From positions 1-64,000 of the forward strand of contig JAJCKG010000004.1 in NCBI GenBank assembly GCA_020558355.1: a stretch of 64,000 bases of DNA. The letters are read 5' to 3'. A program made the position numbers and the translations under genes. The notes beneath the pieces are model-generated. The model did no database searches, was not told the DNA's origin, and saw only the letters and a list, made by a program, of their open reading frames with translations. Of the stretch, positions 1 to 8,740 are shown piece after piece; position 1 is the first letter of the stretch; the number at the start of each line of letters is the position of its first letter. This DNA is from a bacterium 210820-DFI.6.37. GTDB taxonomy: Bacteria; Bacillota; Clostridia; Peptostreptococcales; Anaerovoracaceae.

Positions 1-239
1 CCTCCTTATTATATTCCTTTTCGTTTCTCAATACAATTCCTTCCTCATAATTGCCCGCAATTTCCTGGAGCGTTTTCGCCCAGGCTCTGTTGGAGATGAT
101 ATTTGATTCCAATATTTTTTATTATTGTAATATATTTGATTTTATTTGTCAATATTTACCTCTAATTCCTTTATTTTTAAATTTGTCTTTTCCCCAGCCA
201 TATGGAATCCTGCCAAGTCACTCTCAAAACCTCAAAAAA
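1..239. other. Non-coding lead-in, nothing recognised
   Basis: AT-rich sequence with no protein that resembles a known family. The one open frame on the plus strand has no ribosome site and is mostly hydrophobic low-complexity, so I do not call it. The hairpin that follows suggests this is intergenic space beyond the end of the polysaccharide operon. Confidence 0.5.
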
Positions 240-294
240 ATACCCCTGTGGAAACAAGCTAAGCTCATATTAGCGTTGTTTCTCACAGAGGTAT
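240..294 (-). terminator. Strong intrinsic terminator after rfbA
   Basis: A long hairpin with arms 240-262 and 270-294 (about 23 pairs, two single-base bulges and one G-U type mismatch) and a 7-nt loop. Read on the minus strand it is followed by TATTTTTTT. It lies 32 bases after the rfbA stop, so it most likely ends the whole leftward polysaccharide operon. The stem contains GAAACAA/TTGTTTC, also used by the hairpins in the repeats at 1227-1694. Confidence 0.8.
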
Positions 295-325
295 TTTCTT
301 CATTCTTATATTGATTTTGAAAGCT

Positions 326-1180
326 TTACAGCTTTAGTAAATACTGCCCATATTTGGTCATAGCCAGCTTTTCCCCCAGCGCGTGGATCTGTTCCGCTGT
401 GATAAAGCCTTCCCTGAAGGCGATTTCCTCAATAGCTCCCACGTACTGTCCGGATTTCTGCAGGGCTTTGATGATCTCCGCGGCTTCCAGCAGAGAGTCC
501 GCTGTCCCCGCGTCCAGCCAGGTGAGTCCCCGCTCAAATGGGATCACGCTGAGCTGGCCCCGTCTCAGGTATTCCAGGTTCACATCGGTGATCTCCAGCT
601 CGCCTCTGGCGGAAGGTTTTAGGTTCTTCGCGATTTCCACTACCTGGTTATCGTAAAAATACAGGCCCGGGACAATGTAGTTGGATTTCGGCTGAGCCGG
701 CTTTTCCTCAATGGAAATGGCCTGCCCGGTTTCGTCGAACTCAATGACGCCAAATGGCCTCGGGTCCTCCACCCAGTAGCCGAAGACTACCGCCCCGTCT
801 TCCTTTTGCCGGGCTTCGGACAGGATCCGCTCAAAATTATTACAATGAAAGATATTATCCCCGAGAAGCAGGCAAACACTGTCATTTCCGATAAATTCCT
901 CGCCCACAAGAAAAGCGTCCGCGATTCCTCTGGCTATGGTCTGTACTTTATACTCAATACGAACGCCCAAGTGGCTCCCATCACCCAGAAGGGACGCGAA
1001 GGACTCTTCCTCGCCAGGTGGGATGATGATCAGAATGTCTCTGATCTTCGCCTGCATTAGCACCGCGAGGGGGTAATATAGTAACGGTTTGTCGTATACC
1101 GGAAGCAGTGGTTTGCACACTGGTTTTGTCATGGGGTACAGGCGGGTGCCTTTGCCAGCCGCCAGAATGATTCCTTTCAT
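326..1180 (-). CDS. rfbA: Glucose-1-phosphate thymidylyltransferase
   Basis: Makes dTDP-glucose from dTTP and glucose-1-phosphate, the entry step to dTDP-rhamnose and related deoxysugars, in the cytoplasm. The 284-residue product matches the usual RfbA/RmlA length. It opens with the nucleotide-binding loop GIILAAGKGTRLYPMT, then KPLLPVYDKPLLYYP, LLGDNIFH and the late WLDAGT motif. A ribosome site (GAAAGG) precedes the ATG. It is the last gene of the leftward locus. rfbB, rfbC and rfbD are not in the window, so the pathway must be completed elsewhere or the product used directly. Confidence 0.93.
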   Translation of the reverse strand: MKGIILAAGKGTRLYPMTKPVCKPLLPVYDKPLLYYPLAVLMQAKIRDILIIIPPGEEESFASLLGDGSHLGVRIEYKVQTIARGIADAFLVGEEFIGNDSVCLLLGDNIFHCNNFERILSEARQKEDGAVVFGYWVEDPRPFGVIEFDETGQAISIEEKPAQPKSNYIVPGLYFYDNQVVEIAKNLKPSARGELEITDVNLEYLRRGQLSVIPFERGLTWLDAGTADSLLEAAEIIKALQKSGQYVGAIEEIAFREGFITAEQIHALGEKLAMTKYGQYLLKL

Positions 1181-1226
1181 ATCTTATTCCTTTCTTCTCT
1201 ATTGTCGCTTGTGAAAATCTATTTTG

Positions 1227-1424
1227 GGGGAATCTTTGAAACAAGCGGCCAAGTTGGGCCACTTGTTTCAGAGTTTCCAACGCTTTTCGCGGGATTCCAA
1301 GTGTGATATCTGTTTCTAGTAGCGAATTCCCCTGTTTTGGAGGGAAACGATCCCGTGAAGCCGCTTATTTTCTGAAACAAAGAGCAGGAAAGAGGGCTTT
1401 GTTTCAGGTTTTCGAAAATTCATC
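1227..1424. repeat. Hairpin-rich intergenic repeat, copy 1
   Basis: First of two direct copies (about 200 bp each, roughly 80-85% identical by eye, second at 1498-1694). It holds one hairpin with arms 1237-1250 and 1256-1270 (TGAAACAAG / CTTGTTTCA core) and another with arms 1372-1382 and 1397-1407 (CTGAAACAAAG / CTTTGTTTCAG). Because the arms of both hairpins share GAAACAA, alternative pairings are possible. No credible protein is encoded. Could be a structured leader RNA for rfbA, or a small mobile repeat. Confidence 0.75.
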
Positions 1425-1497
1425 CCGCAGGCATATGGGGAATCTTCACTGTGTTCTACTTGCAATACAGCTAGGTCAACTCTTAATTTCTTATCTT

Positions 1498-1694
1498 AGG
1501 GAAATCTTTGAAACAACCAGCCAAGTTGGGCCACTTGTTTCAGAGTTTCCAACGCTTTCCGCATTGATCCAAGCGTGATATTTGTTTCTAGTAGTAAATT
1601 TCCCTGTTTGAGAAGGAAACGAGCCCGAGAAGCCGCTTATTTCCTGAAACAAAGGGCCACAAAGAGGGCTTTGTTTCAGGTTTTCAGGAATTCA
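1498..1694. repeat. Hairpin-rich intergenic repeat, copy 2
   Basis: Second copy of the element at 1227-1424, same orientation, spaced 271 bases start to start. It keeps both GAAACAA/TTGTTTC hairpins: one at about 1508-1541 and one at about 1644-1679. It ends just before the stop codon of the epimerase gene on the minus strand, so both copies lie in the transcript between that gene and rfbA. Confidence 0.75.
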
Positions 1695-1710
1695 CTTCTC
1701 AAGGATAACT

Positions 1711-2703
1711 CTATTTGTAATAAGACATATACCACCGCGCGAATTTTTCCAGCCCTTCCTCAATACTCGTTTCCGGCCTAAAGCCAAAATCCTGGATCAG
1801 CTCATCTATATCCGCATAGGTCTGATACACATCCCCCGGCTGCATGGGCAGAAATTCTTTTTTAGCTTCTTTTCCCAGAGCCTTTTCAAGGGCGTGAATA
1901 AAATCCATCAGCTTTTCCGGCTTGTTGTTTCCAATGTTATAGACTTTGAATGGGTCTTTTCCCGCGTCTTTTTGGGGCGGCTCGCAAAGCATGGCCTCGA
2001 TCCCCCTGACAATGTCATCTATATAAGTAAAATCCCGGTACATATCCCCATTGTTGAAGATTTTAATAGGCTCGCCCTTCATGATCCTATCCGCAAAACT
2101 AAAGTAGGCCATATCCGGTCTGCCAAAGGGGCCATACACAGTAAAAAACCGCAGGCCAGTGGATGGTACGCCGTACAAATGGCTGTATGTATAGGCCATC
2201 AGCTCGTTGCTTTTTTTGGTAGCTGCGTACAGACTGATGGGGCGATCTACATTGTCCTCTACAGAAAAAGGCGTCTTTTCCTGATTTCCATATACAGAAG
2301 AGCTGGAAGCGAACAGCAAATGTTCCACAGGGTAATGACGACAGGCTTCCAAGACATTAAAAAATCCTATAATATTGCTGTCTATGTAAGCCCTCGGGTT
2401 CTCAATGGAATAGCGAACGCCAGCCTGAGCGGCCAGGTTCACAACAAGATCAGGCTGAAAGCCCGCAAACAGCTTGTTTACCGCATCCTCATCCGCAATA
2501 TCGCCCTCTGTGAACCCGAACCCGGGGTAAGCCATCAGACGCTCCAGCCGGGCCCGCTTCAAACTTACATCATAGTAAGCGTTGAGATTATCGATGCCCT
2601 GAACCCGCATCCCCTGTTCTAAGAGTTTTTTCGATAAGTGGAAGCCGATAAATCCGGCCGCTCCCGTTACCAGTATTTTTTTCTTTGTGTTAAAGTCCGC
2701 CAT
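1711..2703 (-). CDS. UDP-glucuronate 4-epimerase-like SDR enzyme
   Basis: A 330-residue extended short-chain dehydrogenase. It carries the NAD-binding GAAGFIGFHLSKKL near the N-terminus, the SSSSVYG segment and the catalytic YAATKKSNE (Tyr-x3-Lys). The length and the late motifs PMQPGDVYQTYAD and YNIGNNKPE fit the UDP-glucuronate 4-epimerase branch (CapI/LpsL type), giving UDP-galacturonate. It starts 3 bases after the UDP-glucose dehydrogenase stop, which would supply its substrate. The two genes are surely co-transcribed. A decayed paralogue of its C-terminal half lies at 4034-4325. Confidence 0.85.
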   Translation of the reverse strand: MADFNTKKKILVTGAAGFIGFHLSKKLLEQGMRVQGIDNLNAYYDVSLKRARLERLMAYPGFGFTEGDIADEDAVNKLFAGFQPDLVVNLAAQAGVRYSIENPRAYIDSNIIGFFNVLEACRHYPVEHLLFASSSSVYGNQEKTPFSVEDNVDRPISLYAATKKSNELMAYTYSHLYGVPSTGLRFFTVYGPFGRPDMAYFSFADRIMKGEPIKIFNNGDMYRDFTYIDDIVRGIEAMLCEPPQKDAGKDPFKVYNIGNNKPEKLMDFIHALEKALGKEAKKEFLPMQPGDVYQTYADIDELIQDFGFRPETSIEEGLEKFARWYMSYYK

Positions 2704-2706
2704 TTT

Positions 2707-4017
2707 TTATCTCCCAATCGAATAATAATCCACGCCAGCCCGCTTCATCTCCTTCAGGTCATACAGGTTCCTTCCGTCATAGACAATAGGCGTCCGCATA
2801 GTCTCCTGATAAACCCGCGGCGCCACGGACCGGATCTGCGGCCACTCAGTGAAAATAAAGCAGACATTGGCTCCGTCCAGCGCCTCCTCCGGAGAAGAAA
2901 CATAGGTGATGGTCCCATTTAAATTCTCGCCTTCCGGGTACTTCTGTTTAAAATTCTCCGCGCCCACCGGATCATAGGCGTAGATATCCGCGCCCCGCTC
3001 CAGCAGCAAAGCCACATTGTCCAGGGACGGCGCTTCCCGCAGGTCATCGGTCCCCGGCTTGAAGGTCAGGCCCAGAACAGCCACCTTCAAGCGATTAAAG
3101 GTGATGAATCGGTCATTGGCTTTTTGGAACAGCCGGGTTTTCTGCTCCTTGTTCACGTCCACCGCCGCAGTTACAGTCCTAAGCTCATAGCCATACTGCC
3201 TCGCCAGATACTGGAGCGCTTTCGTGTCTTTCGGGAAGCAGCTTCCGCCATATCCGATGCCGGCGTTGAGGAATTTACCACCGATCCGCTCGTCGAAGCT
3301 CATGCCTTTGGCCACGTCCTCAATGTTGGCGCCTGACAGCTCGCAGAGGTTGGCGATATCGTTCATATAGGAAATCTTCAGGGCCAGAAAATCGTTGCTG
3401 GCGTATTTGATCATCTCCGCGGAGCGACGATTTACGGAAACAATAGGAAGCCCGAATGGCTCGTAGATCTCCTTCAGAACCTTCTCCGCGTACTCGCTTT
3501 CCGTCCCGATAATAATCCGGGCGGCCCGCAGCGTGTCCCGAACCGCTGTCCCCTGCGCCAGAAACTCCGGGTTGCTGGCCACCTCAATACGCACATCCCG
3601 TACCAGGAAATCCTGTATGAACTGCTCCACCTTGTCGTTAGTCCCAATAGGAACCGTGGATTTGACTACTACCACGCAATCCCGCTCCACGGTTTCCGCA
3701 ATCTGCCGAGCCACCGCCGCTATGTAAGAAAGATTGGCAGACCCATCCGGCTGCTCCGGCGTCCCTACGCCGATAAAAATAGCGTCCGAGTTTTTATATG
3801 CGCTCTTGTAATCGGTGGTGTAATGAAGCCTGCCAGCGGCGTAATTCTTTTGCATCAGTTCTTCCAGATCCGCTTCATAAATGGGGGAAACTCCCGACTC
3901 CATTAATTTTACTTTCTCTTCGTCTACATCGACGCAGGTTACGGTATGTCCTACTTCCGCAAAGCATACCCCCGCAACCAGGCCTACGTAGCCTGTGCCT
4001 GCTACTGAAATGTTCAT
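2707..4017 (-). CDS. ugd: UDP-glucose 6-dehydrogenase
   Basis: Oxidises UDP-glucose to UDP-glucuronate with two NAD+ in the cytoplasm. The 436-residue protein has the N-terminal GTGYVGLVAGVCFAEVGH Rossmann motif, the catalytic cysteine in GGSCFPKDTKAL, and the C-terminal GLTFKPGTDDLREAPS segment, all standard for the Ugd/TuaD family. It lies directly upstream of the glucuronate epimerase with a 3-base gap, forming a UDP-galacturonate supply pair for the polysaccharide. Confidence 0.94.
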   Translation of the reverse strand: MNISVAGTGYVGLVAGVCFAEVGHTVTCVDVDEEKVKLMESGVSPIYEADLEELMQKNYAAGRLHYTTDYKSAYKNSDAIFIGVGTPEQPDGSANLSYIAAVARQIAETVERDCVVVVKSTVPIGTNDKVEQFIQDFLVRDVRIEVASNPEFLAQGTAVRDTLRAARIIIGTESEYAEKVLKEIYEPFGLPIVSVNRRSAEMIKYASNDFLALKISYMNDIANLCELSGANIEDVAKGMSFDERIGGKFLNAGIGYGGSCFPKDTKALQYLARQYGYELRTVTAAVDVNKEQKTRLFQKANDRFITFNRLKVAVLGLTFKPGTDDLREAPSLDNVALLLERGADIYAYDPVGAENFKQKYPEGENLNGTITYVSSPEEALDGANVCFIFTEWPQIRSVAPRVYQETMRTPIVYDGRNLYDLKEMKRAGVDYYSIGR

Positions 4018-4033
4018 TATTTATCTCCTTTTG

Positions 4034-4325
4034 TTATACATGATAAAATTTCTTATACCATTCCGCAAACTTTCCCAACCCTGTCACAGGCCGGTACTTG
4101 GTTTAAATTCATAGTTCCTTGACAATGGCCTACAATTCGCATATGTGACCGGCACAGTTCCGCTGTAATACACCCACAAAATCTAAAAGATTCTCCGGAT
4201 TCTGATTTCCAATGTTATAGATGTTGTACAGCATCCTCGCCGTTTTCTTCTCTGGAGCGCCACCCCCTCACACTTATCACACCTTCCACAATGTTATCCA
4301 CATAAATTTCCCGAATTTCATCCTT
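4034..4325 (-). pseudogene. Relic of a second sugar-nucleotide epimerase
   Basis: Reading the minus strand gives broken blocks that match the C-terminal half of a UDP-glucuronate epimerase: EIYVDNIVEGVISV, then YNIGNQNPENLLDFV, and finally GLGKFAEWYKKFYHV before a stop at 4034. The blocks are in more than one frame and separated by in-frame stops, and the N-terminal half is gone. It is clearly not functional. The intact homologue lies 1.3 kb downstream on the same strand, so this is either a decayed duplicate or a leftover of an earlier cassette. Confidence 0.75.
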
Positions 4326-4329
4326 AAAT

Positions 4330-4949
4330 CTATTTCTGATGCGATCCATTTGGGATGCGATAGAGGCTGCAGGCCAAATTCCGCAACAATTCCATCCATA
4401 AGTTTTCCAAGATGTTGGTCTAAAGGGTTTCTCATTTCATCTAATTTTAAAGCAATTTTTCTCGGATCTATTGCGCCATCAATTTTTTCATACTCAAATC
4501 CCGAAAGTAAAATACTGCTGTGCTTTTGCTTCAATACCCAAGCGGCACCCATTTCGTTAAGGCATCACACGCTTTTATAATAATTATCTGAAAGAATATA
4601 AATAACATAGAGAATATTTCTTGAAATTGCTTTTGCAGGTAATAAGCTCTCTTCAATATTGAGGTTATGGTCATCAGTTCCTCTTGCCATTTTTACCTCT
4701 ATTTTTCCTTTTAGTTTCCGTATATCACCAGATAATCCGGATCAAACAGTTGTTCCGCCATATAACGCACATAAAGCAGAAGAATACACATCAAGCCCTG
4801 TTCTGATACCATCAATAGACGAAAGAGCAGATACAAACACTTTAGCGAAAGTCTCTGCACCTCACATATTCTTTGTGGCTATAACCTTATCGCAGCGATC
4901 AGCGATCTACATAATTTTGTAATAATGCTGCCATTCCTTCGTACTTCAT
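4330..4949 (-). pseudogene. Decayed gene with TIR-like C-terminal part
   Basis: From an ATG at 4949 the minus strand reads MKYEGMAALLQNYVD, then after stops at about 4917 and 4877 GAETFAKVFVSALSSIDG, then after another stop ARGTDDHNLNIEES, NILYVIYILSDNYYKSV, a TGA, and CLNEMGAAWVLKQKHS onward. The segment with SDNYYKS, CLNEMGAAWV and the following GAIDPRKIALKLD resembles the latter part of bacterial TIR domains; this is recognition by eye, not a search. Several in-frame stops show it is dead. Its 3' end runs into the epimerase relic. Confidence 0.45.
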
Positions 4950-5034
4950 AATACTTAAATCCCTCTCTGTGTCGTTCTCAAAATGTTAGCTACGGTACCA
5001 ACTATGAGTCTACCTCGTATGGTTAATGAAATCC

Positions 5035-6156
5035 CTATTTTGCCACCCATGCATCACATCTACCAAATTCTAGGACATCCGCTATCCTCTTGCAGGCATG
5101 TCCGTCACCATAGGGGTTGCACGCATAGCTCATCTTTGCGTAAGCCTCGTCATCCTCCAACAATTCTTTGAAATTCCTGTAGATATTCTCCTCATCCGTG
5201 CCAACAAGGCGCAACGTTCCGGCTTCCACGCCTTCTGGGCGTTCTGTCGTGTCTCTCATGACGAGCACAGGACATCCATAGCTGGGACACTCCTCCTGAA
5301 TCCCGCCTGAATCCGTAAGACAAAGATAGCATCTCGCCTCGAAATTGTGGCAGTCAAAGACCTCAATCGGCTCGATGATGTGTATCTGGTCGCAGTCTCC
5401 AAGCTCTTCCTTAGCAGCCTGACGGACAACGGGATTCATATGGATCGGGTAAACAGCCTTGCATTCCGAGTGTTCATCAAGAATACGACGAATTGCCCGG
5501 AACATATGATGCATTGGCTCCCCTAAATTCTCACGACGATGCGCTGTAATGAAGATTAATTTACTATCTCCAGCCCACTCTAACTCTGGATGCGTATAAT
5601 CTTCCTTGACCGTATGTTGCATAGCATCAATTACGGTATTACCGGTAATATATATGGAATCTTGGTTCTTTCCCTCTTTGATTAAATGGTCAGCCGCAAG
5701 TTGTGTAGGAGCAAAGTTGTACTGGGAAACGATGCCAACAGCCTGACGATTGAACTCTTCTGGATAAGGGGAATAAATGTTATAAGTACGGAGTCCCGCT
5801 TCCACATGACCAACTGGGATCTGGAGATAGAAGCAGGCTAGAGCAGTTACAAAGGTTGTGGACGTATCACCGTGTACCAAGACCACATCAGGCTTCTCTT
5901 TCTCCAGCACCTCTTTGATGCCATTCAGAATATTCGTAGTGATATCAAAAAGAGTCTGAAGCTCCTTCATTATATTTAAATCATAATCTGGAACAACTCC
6001 GAAAGTCACCAGCACCTGATCCAGCATCTGACGATGCTGCGCCGTTACGCACACTACAACTTCGAGTCCTTCCCTTTTCTTCATCTCATTAACCAAAGGA
6101 CATATCTTAATGGCCTCCGGCCTAGTACCAAATACAGTCATAATTTTCTTGGGCAT
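5035..6156 (-). CDS. wecB: UDP-N-acetylglucosamine 2-epimerase
   Basis: Interconverts UDP-GlcNAc and UDP-ManNAc, giving a ManNAc precursor for surface polysaccharide. The 373-residue product has the family start KKIMTVFGTRPEAIK, the VHGDTSTTF and GHVEAGLRT motifs, the ITAHRRENLGEP segment and the late LTDSGGIQEE nucleotide-contact loop, all in the expected order. Length is normal for the non-hydrolysing WecB/MnaA group. It is flanked on both sides by decayed genes, so it may have its own history within the locus. Confidence 0.93.
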   Translation of the reverse strand: MPKKIMTVFGTRPEAIKICPLVNEMKKREGLEVVVCVTAQHRQMLDQVLVTFGVVPDYDLNIMKELQTLFDITTNILNGIKEVLEKEKPDVVLVHGDTSTTFVTALACFYLQIPVGHVEAGLRTYNIYSPYPEEFNRQAVGIVSQYNFAPTQLAADHLIKEGKNQDSIYITGNTVIDAMQHTVKEDYTHPELEWAGDSKLIFITAHRRENLGEPMHHMFRAIRRILDEHSECKAVYPIHMNPVVRQAAKEELGDCDQIHIIEPIEVFDCHNFEARCYLCLTDSGGIQEECPSYGCPVLVMRDTTERPEGVEAGTLRLVGTDEENIYRNFKELLEDDEAYAKMSYACNPYGDGHACKRIADVLEFGRCDAWVAK

Positions 6157-6302
6157 ATGTTAATTCTCCTCTTATTGTTAGATACCTCTCTGCAAGGCAT
6201 TGCATCTCAACTCTACATTCATTGTTTTTCGGGATGTGGATAGATCACCTATCATTAATATCAAACATCATAAAGATTCAAGTTCAAATAATAAATGCAT
6301 AC

Positions 6303-6620
6303 TTATATGTAGCATCTGTCAATCCTTTTATTGATTCTACAAGCTATTTCATATCCAATAGTCCCAATCATGTATTCGAGGTCATCCGCTGCGTTCCACA
6401 ATTGGTGCTTATCTGCCATTTATAAGTATATAACTGCTATTAGAAAGAAATCGTGGATATCCTTTTGATAGGGATTTCGATATTTCACAATCACTATGAC
6501 CATAGGCATCTGCTTTTACAACAGCCATGCTCGAATCAAAGTTTTTAGAAAATTCTGCGTATAGTATCAAATTGTCCAAAATATTACTTTTGCTTCTCTC
6601 CCCTAAGACCTATGTAACAT
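6303..6620 (-). pseudogene. Internally deleted alanine racemase relic
   Basis: On the minus strand from about 6620 the frame reads NILDNLILYAEFSKNFDSS and then MAVVKADAYGHSDCE, the PLP-lysine motif of alanine racemases. After about 20 more residues it is lost. The last ~35 codons (ending at 6303) read WNAADDLEYMIGTIGYEI and then ACRINKRIDRCYI, the usual C-terminus of the same family. The ~270 residues between are missing and the two parts are out of frame. The remaining sequence from 6170 to 6302 and 6621 to 6720 shows nothing I recognise. Confidence 0.7.
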
Positions 6621-6721
6621 ATTATTAATTCTGCAACTCTCCATCTTTTCACACTAACATTTATTTCTGTAATTCTTCTTCCATTTCACCTTTCAAGGAA
6701 ACATAGCCAGTCTTTAATAAA

Positions 6722-7252
6722 TTAAACCCTGCTCTTCACAAATCTTGCGGGAACACCTACAACGACTCCATACGCAGGAACATCTTTTGTCACAACTGCA
6801 TGAGCAGCAACAATAGCTCCTTTATGAATTGTAACACCGGGCATTATATATGCCCCAAAACCAATCCACACGTCATCCTCAACAATGATATCTTTGACCT
6901 CAATGTTTTGATCAATCATTGGTATACTAATCTCAGAATGTATATGCATATCTGTTCTCATTACGACTTCATATGAAATCATACAATTTGAGCCGATATA
7001 GATATGGCTATCTCGAGCAGCAAAGAGTTCCCCACCATTAATATATGTTCCATTACCTATGTGTATATTATTAGGATTTGTTATTATTGTAGAGGCCCCA
7101 ATATATCTAATTCCCGAATTAGATTTTCTCATAAGATAAGTCTTATATTCTCTTATTGCTGAGTGATATAATTTTGTCAGCGCATTGAACACAACTCCGC
7201 ACAGACATAACAATTTGCTTGCTAAAAGATTGTCCGTTTCATGTTTCTCCAT
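6722..7252 (-). CDS. Hexapeptide-repeat O-acyltransferase
   Basis: A 176-residue protein of the left-handed beta-helix acyltransferase group (LacA/CatB/WbbJ type). An N-terminal ~45-residue helical part precedes hexapeptide repeats such as IHIGNGTYI, IVEDDVWIGFGAYIMPGV and IHKGAIVAAHAVVTKDV, with the C-terminal GVPARFVKSRV typical of the group. It probably transfers acetyl from acetyl-CoA to a sugar of the polysaccharide. It follows the flippase gene by 20 bases. The acceptor sugar cannot be told from sequence. Confidence 0.85.
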   Translation of the reverse strand: MEKHETDNLLASKLLCLCGVVFNALTKLYHSAIREYKTYLMRKSNSGIRYIGASTIITNPNNIHIGNGTYINGGELFAARDSHIYIGSNCMISYEVVMRTDMHIHSEISIPMIDQNIEVKDIIVEDDVWIGFGAYIMPGVTIHKGAIVAAHAVVTKDVPAYGVVVGVPARFVKSRV

Positions 7253-7272
7253 GTCAACTGCCTCCTCTAAAT

Positions 7273-8712
7273 TTATTTTAATTTCAGTCCTAGGATCATT
7301 TTCTTAATTCGCTTGCAATTTATAGCCAAGCCAAGGATGATAACCACAATAAAAGCATATCTCACAATTGTGTAGTTGTATGTAAATAATGTAATAAATC
7401 CAAATGTAACAAATACAAGTGTTATACCAATTAGAATCCGCAAATCAAATGGCTGCCTTCCATCTAGATTCTCTCTACAAATCTTTCTCATAAACAAATA
7501 ATGTAGAGCTGCATAGAGAGAATAACAGAATAGTGTGGTGTAACCTGCTGCAACATAACCAAAAATCTGAATAAAAATATAGTTCAATACAATATTTAAA
7601 ACAGCACCTATCATGGTCGCCAATGCAAGCGATTTTGTCTTTTCAAAATAAAATTCAAAATCAGCAAATAGATTGTAAGCAAATAGGAAATATACACTCA
7701 TCGCAATCGGTGGAATAGCCCAGATTGCTTCGTAGTATTCTTCCGGAGCAAAAATACGAACTATTTCTGGTGCCATAAAAATCAGTAAAAGATTAATAAC
7801 ACCAATTAACACTAACGATACATAAGCAACTTTTCCAATATCCTCAATTTTATTTCCTTTAATCTTTTGATATATCCATGGATCCAAAGTTTGTAATAAT
7901 GCGCTATTAAAAAGGGTCATAATCATCGATAGAGAATATGCCAAACTATAAATACCCACACTAGATGCCCCCACCATTTTCTCTATCATGATTCTATCTG
8001 AATTATTCAGGATAGTTTGAGAAAGATAATGTGGAATTAGTGGTATGCTTAATGTCAGACCATATTTCCATATTGATTTGGAAAAGAATATTCTTCCATT
8101 TTTCATTTGAGAAAGGAAAAGACCTATATAACAAATAAGTTCTATACCCGCTAGCCCTAGAATCCTTGCCGTCACTTTATCTTCAAAGTGTGACACAAGG
8201 AATATACCCAGCAAAGGTTTTGCTAGGGATACTATCAAAGTCAGTATAACAAGCCTTTGATATTTATAATTAACACGTTGCGCAGATGCCCAAAAATTAA
8301 ACACTGCAGAAGTCCAAATCATGACAAACAGCGCCACCATCTGAAGCATATTAAGATTGAGCAGTCTATTGAATTGGTCATGAAAAACAAAGTAAATTAC
8401 TAACCAAATCGTTACTAATGTTAACGTCAATCCCTGCAGGGCCGATGAGTATTCTTCTTTCCGATCATCAAATTTAACTATCCCTTGAGTATATATACCA
8501 CTGAACAAATGTAATGATACAAATACATTTATAATGCTCCACCATGAATTAAATAGATTGTATTCTCCATATTCACCCGTTGTCAGCAATCTAGTGAATA
8601 TAGGAGTGGTAATAACCGAAATTCCACGTTGAAGCATTGAGCAGATTAGAAACCAGAGAGAAGCTCTGATCTGCACAGGCATTTTTCTATACTTGTTCAA
8701 TATTTTATTCAC
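7273..8712 (-). CDS. Wzx-like polysaccharide flippase
   Basis: A membrane protein of about 480 residues with roughly 12-14 hydrophobic segments, of the MOP/oligosaccharide flippase group. It would move lipid-linked repeat units across the membrane. The N-terminal RASLWFLICSMLQRGISVITTPIF resembles the group's first helix region (split here: RASLWFLICSMLQRG then ISVITTPIF). The frame is open to an ATG at 8763, overlapping the upstream gene by 23 bases, but a GTG at 8712 is preceded by GGAAGGAAAAGGC and avoids the overlap, so I prefer it. Next to a Wzy-like polymerase locus, this supports Wzx/Wzy-type assembly. Confidence 0.85.
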   Translation of the reverse strand: MNKILNKYRKMPVQIRASLWFLICSMLQRGISVITTPIFTRLLTTGEYGEYNLFNSWWSIINVFVSLHLFSGIYTQGIVKFDDRKEEYSSALQGLTLTLVTIWLVIYFVFHDQFNRLLNLNMLQMVALFVMIWTSAVFNFWASAQRVNYKYQRLVILTLIVSLAKPLLGIFLVSHFEDKVTARILGLAGIELICYIGLFLSQMKNGRIFFSKSIWKYGLTLSIPLIPHYLSQTILNNSDRIMIEKMVGASSVGIYSLAYSLSMIMTLFNSALLQTLDPWIYQKIKGNKIEDIGKVAYVSLVLIGVINLLLIFMAPEIVRIFAPEEYYEAIWAIPPIAMSVYFLFAYNLFADFEFYFEKTKSLALATMIGAVLNIVLNYIFIQIFGYVAAGYTTLFCYSLYAALHYLFMRKICRENLDGRQPFDLRILIGITLVFVTFGFITLFTYNYTIVRYAFIVVIILGLAINCKRIKKMILGLKLK

Positions 8713-8740
8713 GCCTTTTCCTTCCCGCTGTAAAAACGAG

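Noticed and set aside
51..314. 87-codon plus-strand frame at the window start
   Set aside because: No ribosome site, hydrophobic low-complexity product, and its end lies in the rfbA terminator.
4030..4960. Active TIR-domain defence gene
   Set aside because: At least four in-frame stops and loss of frame in the reconstructed protein; only a relic.
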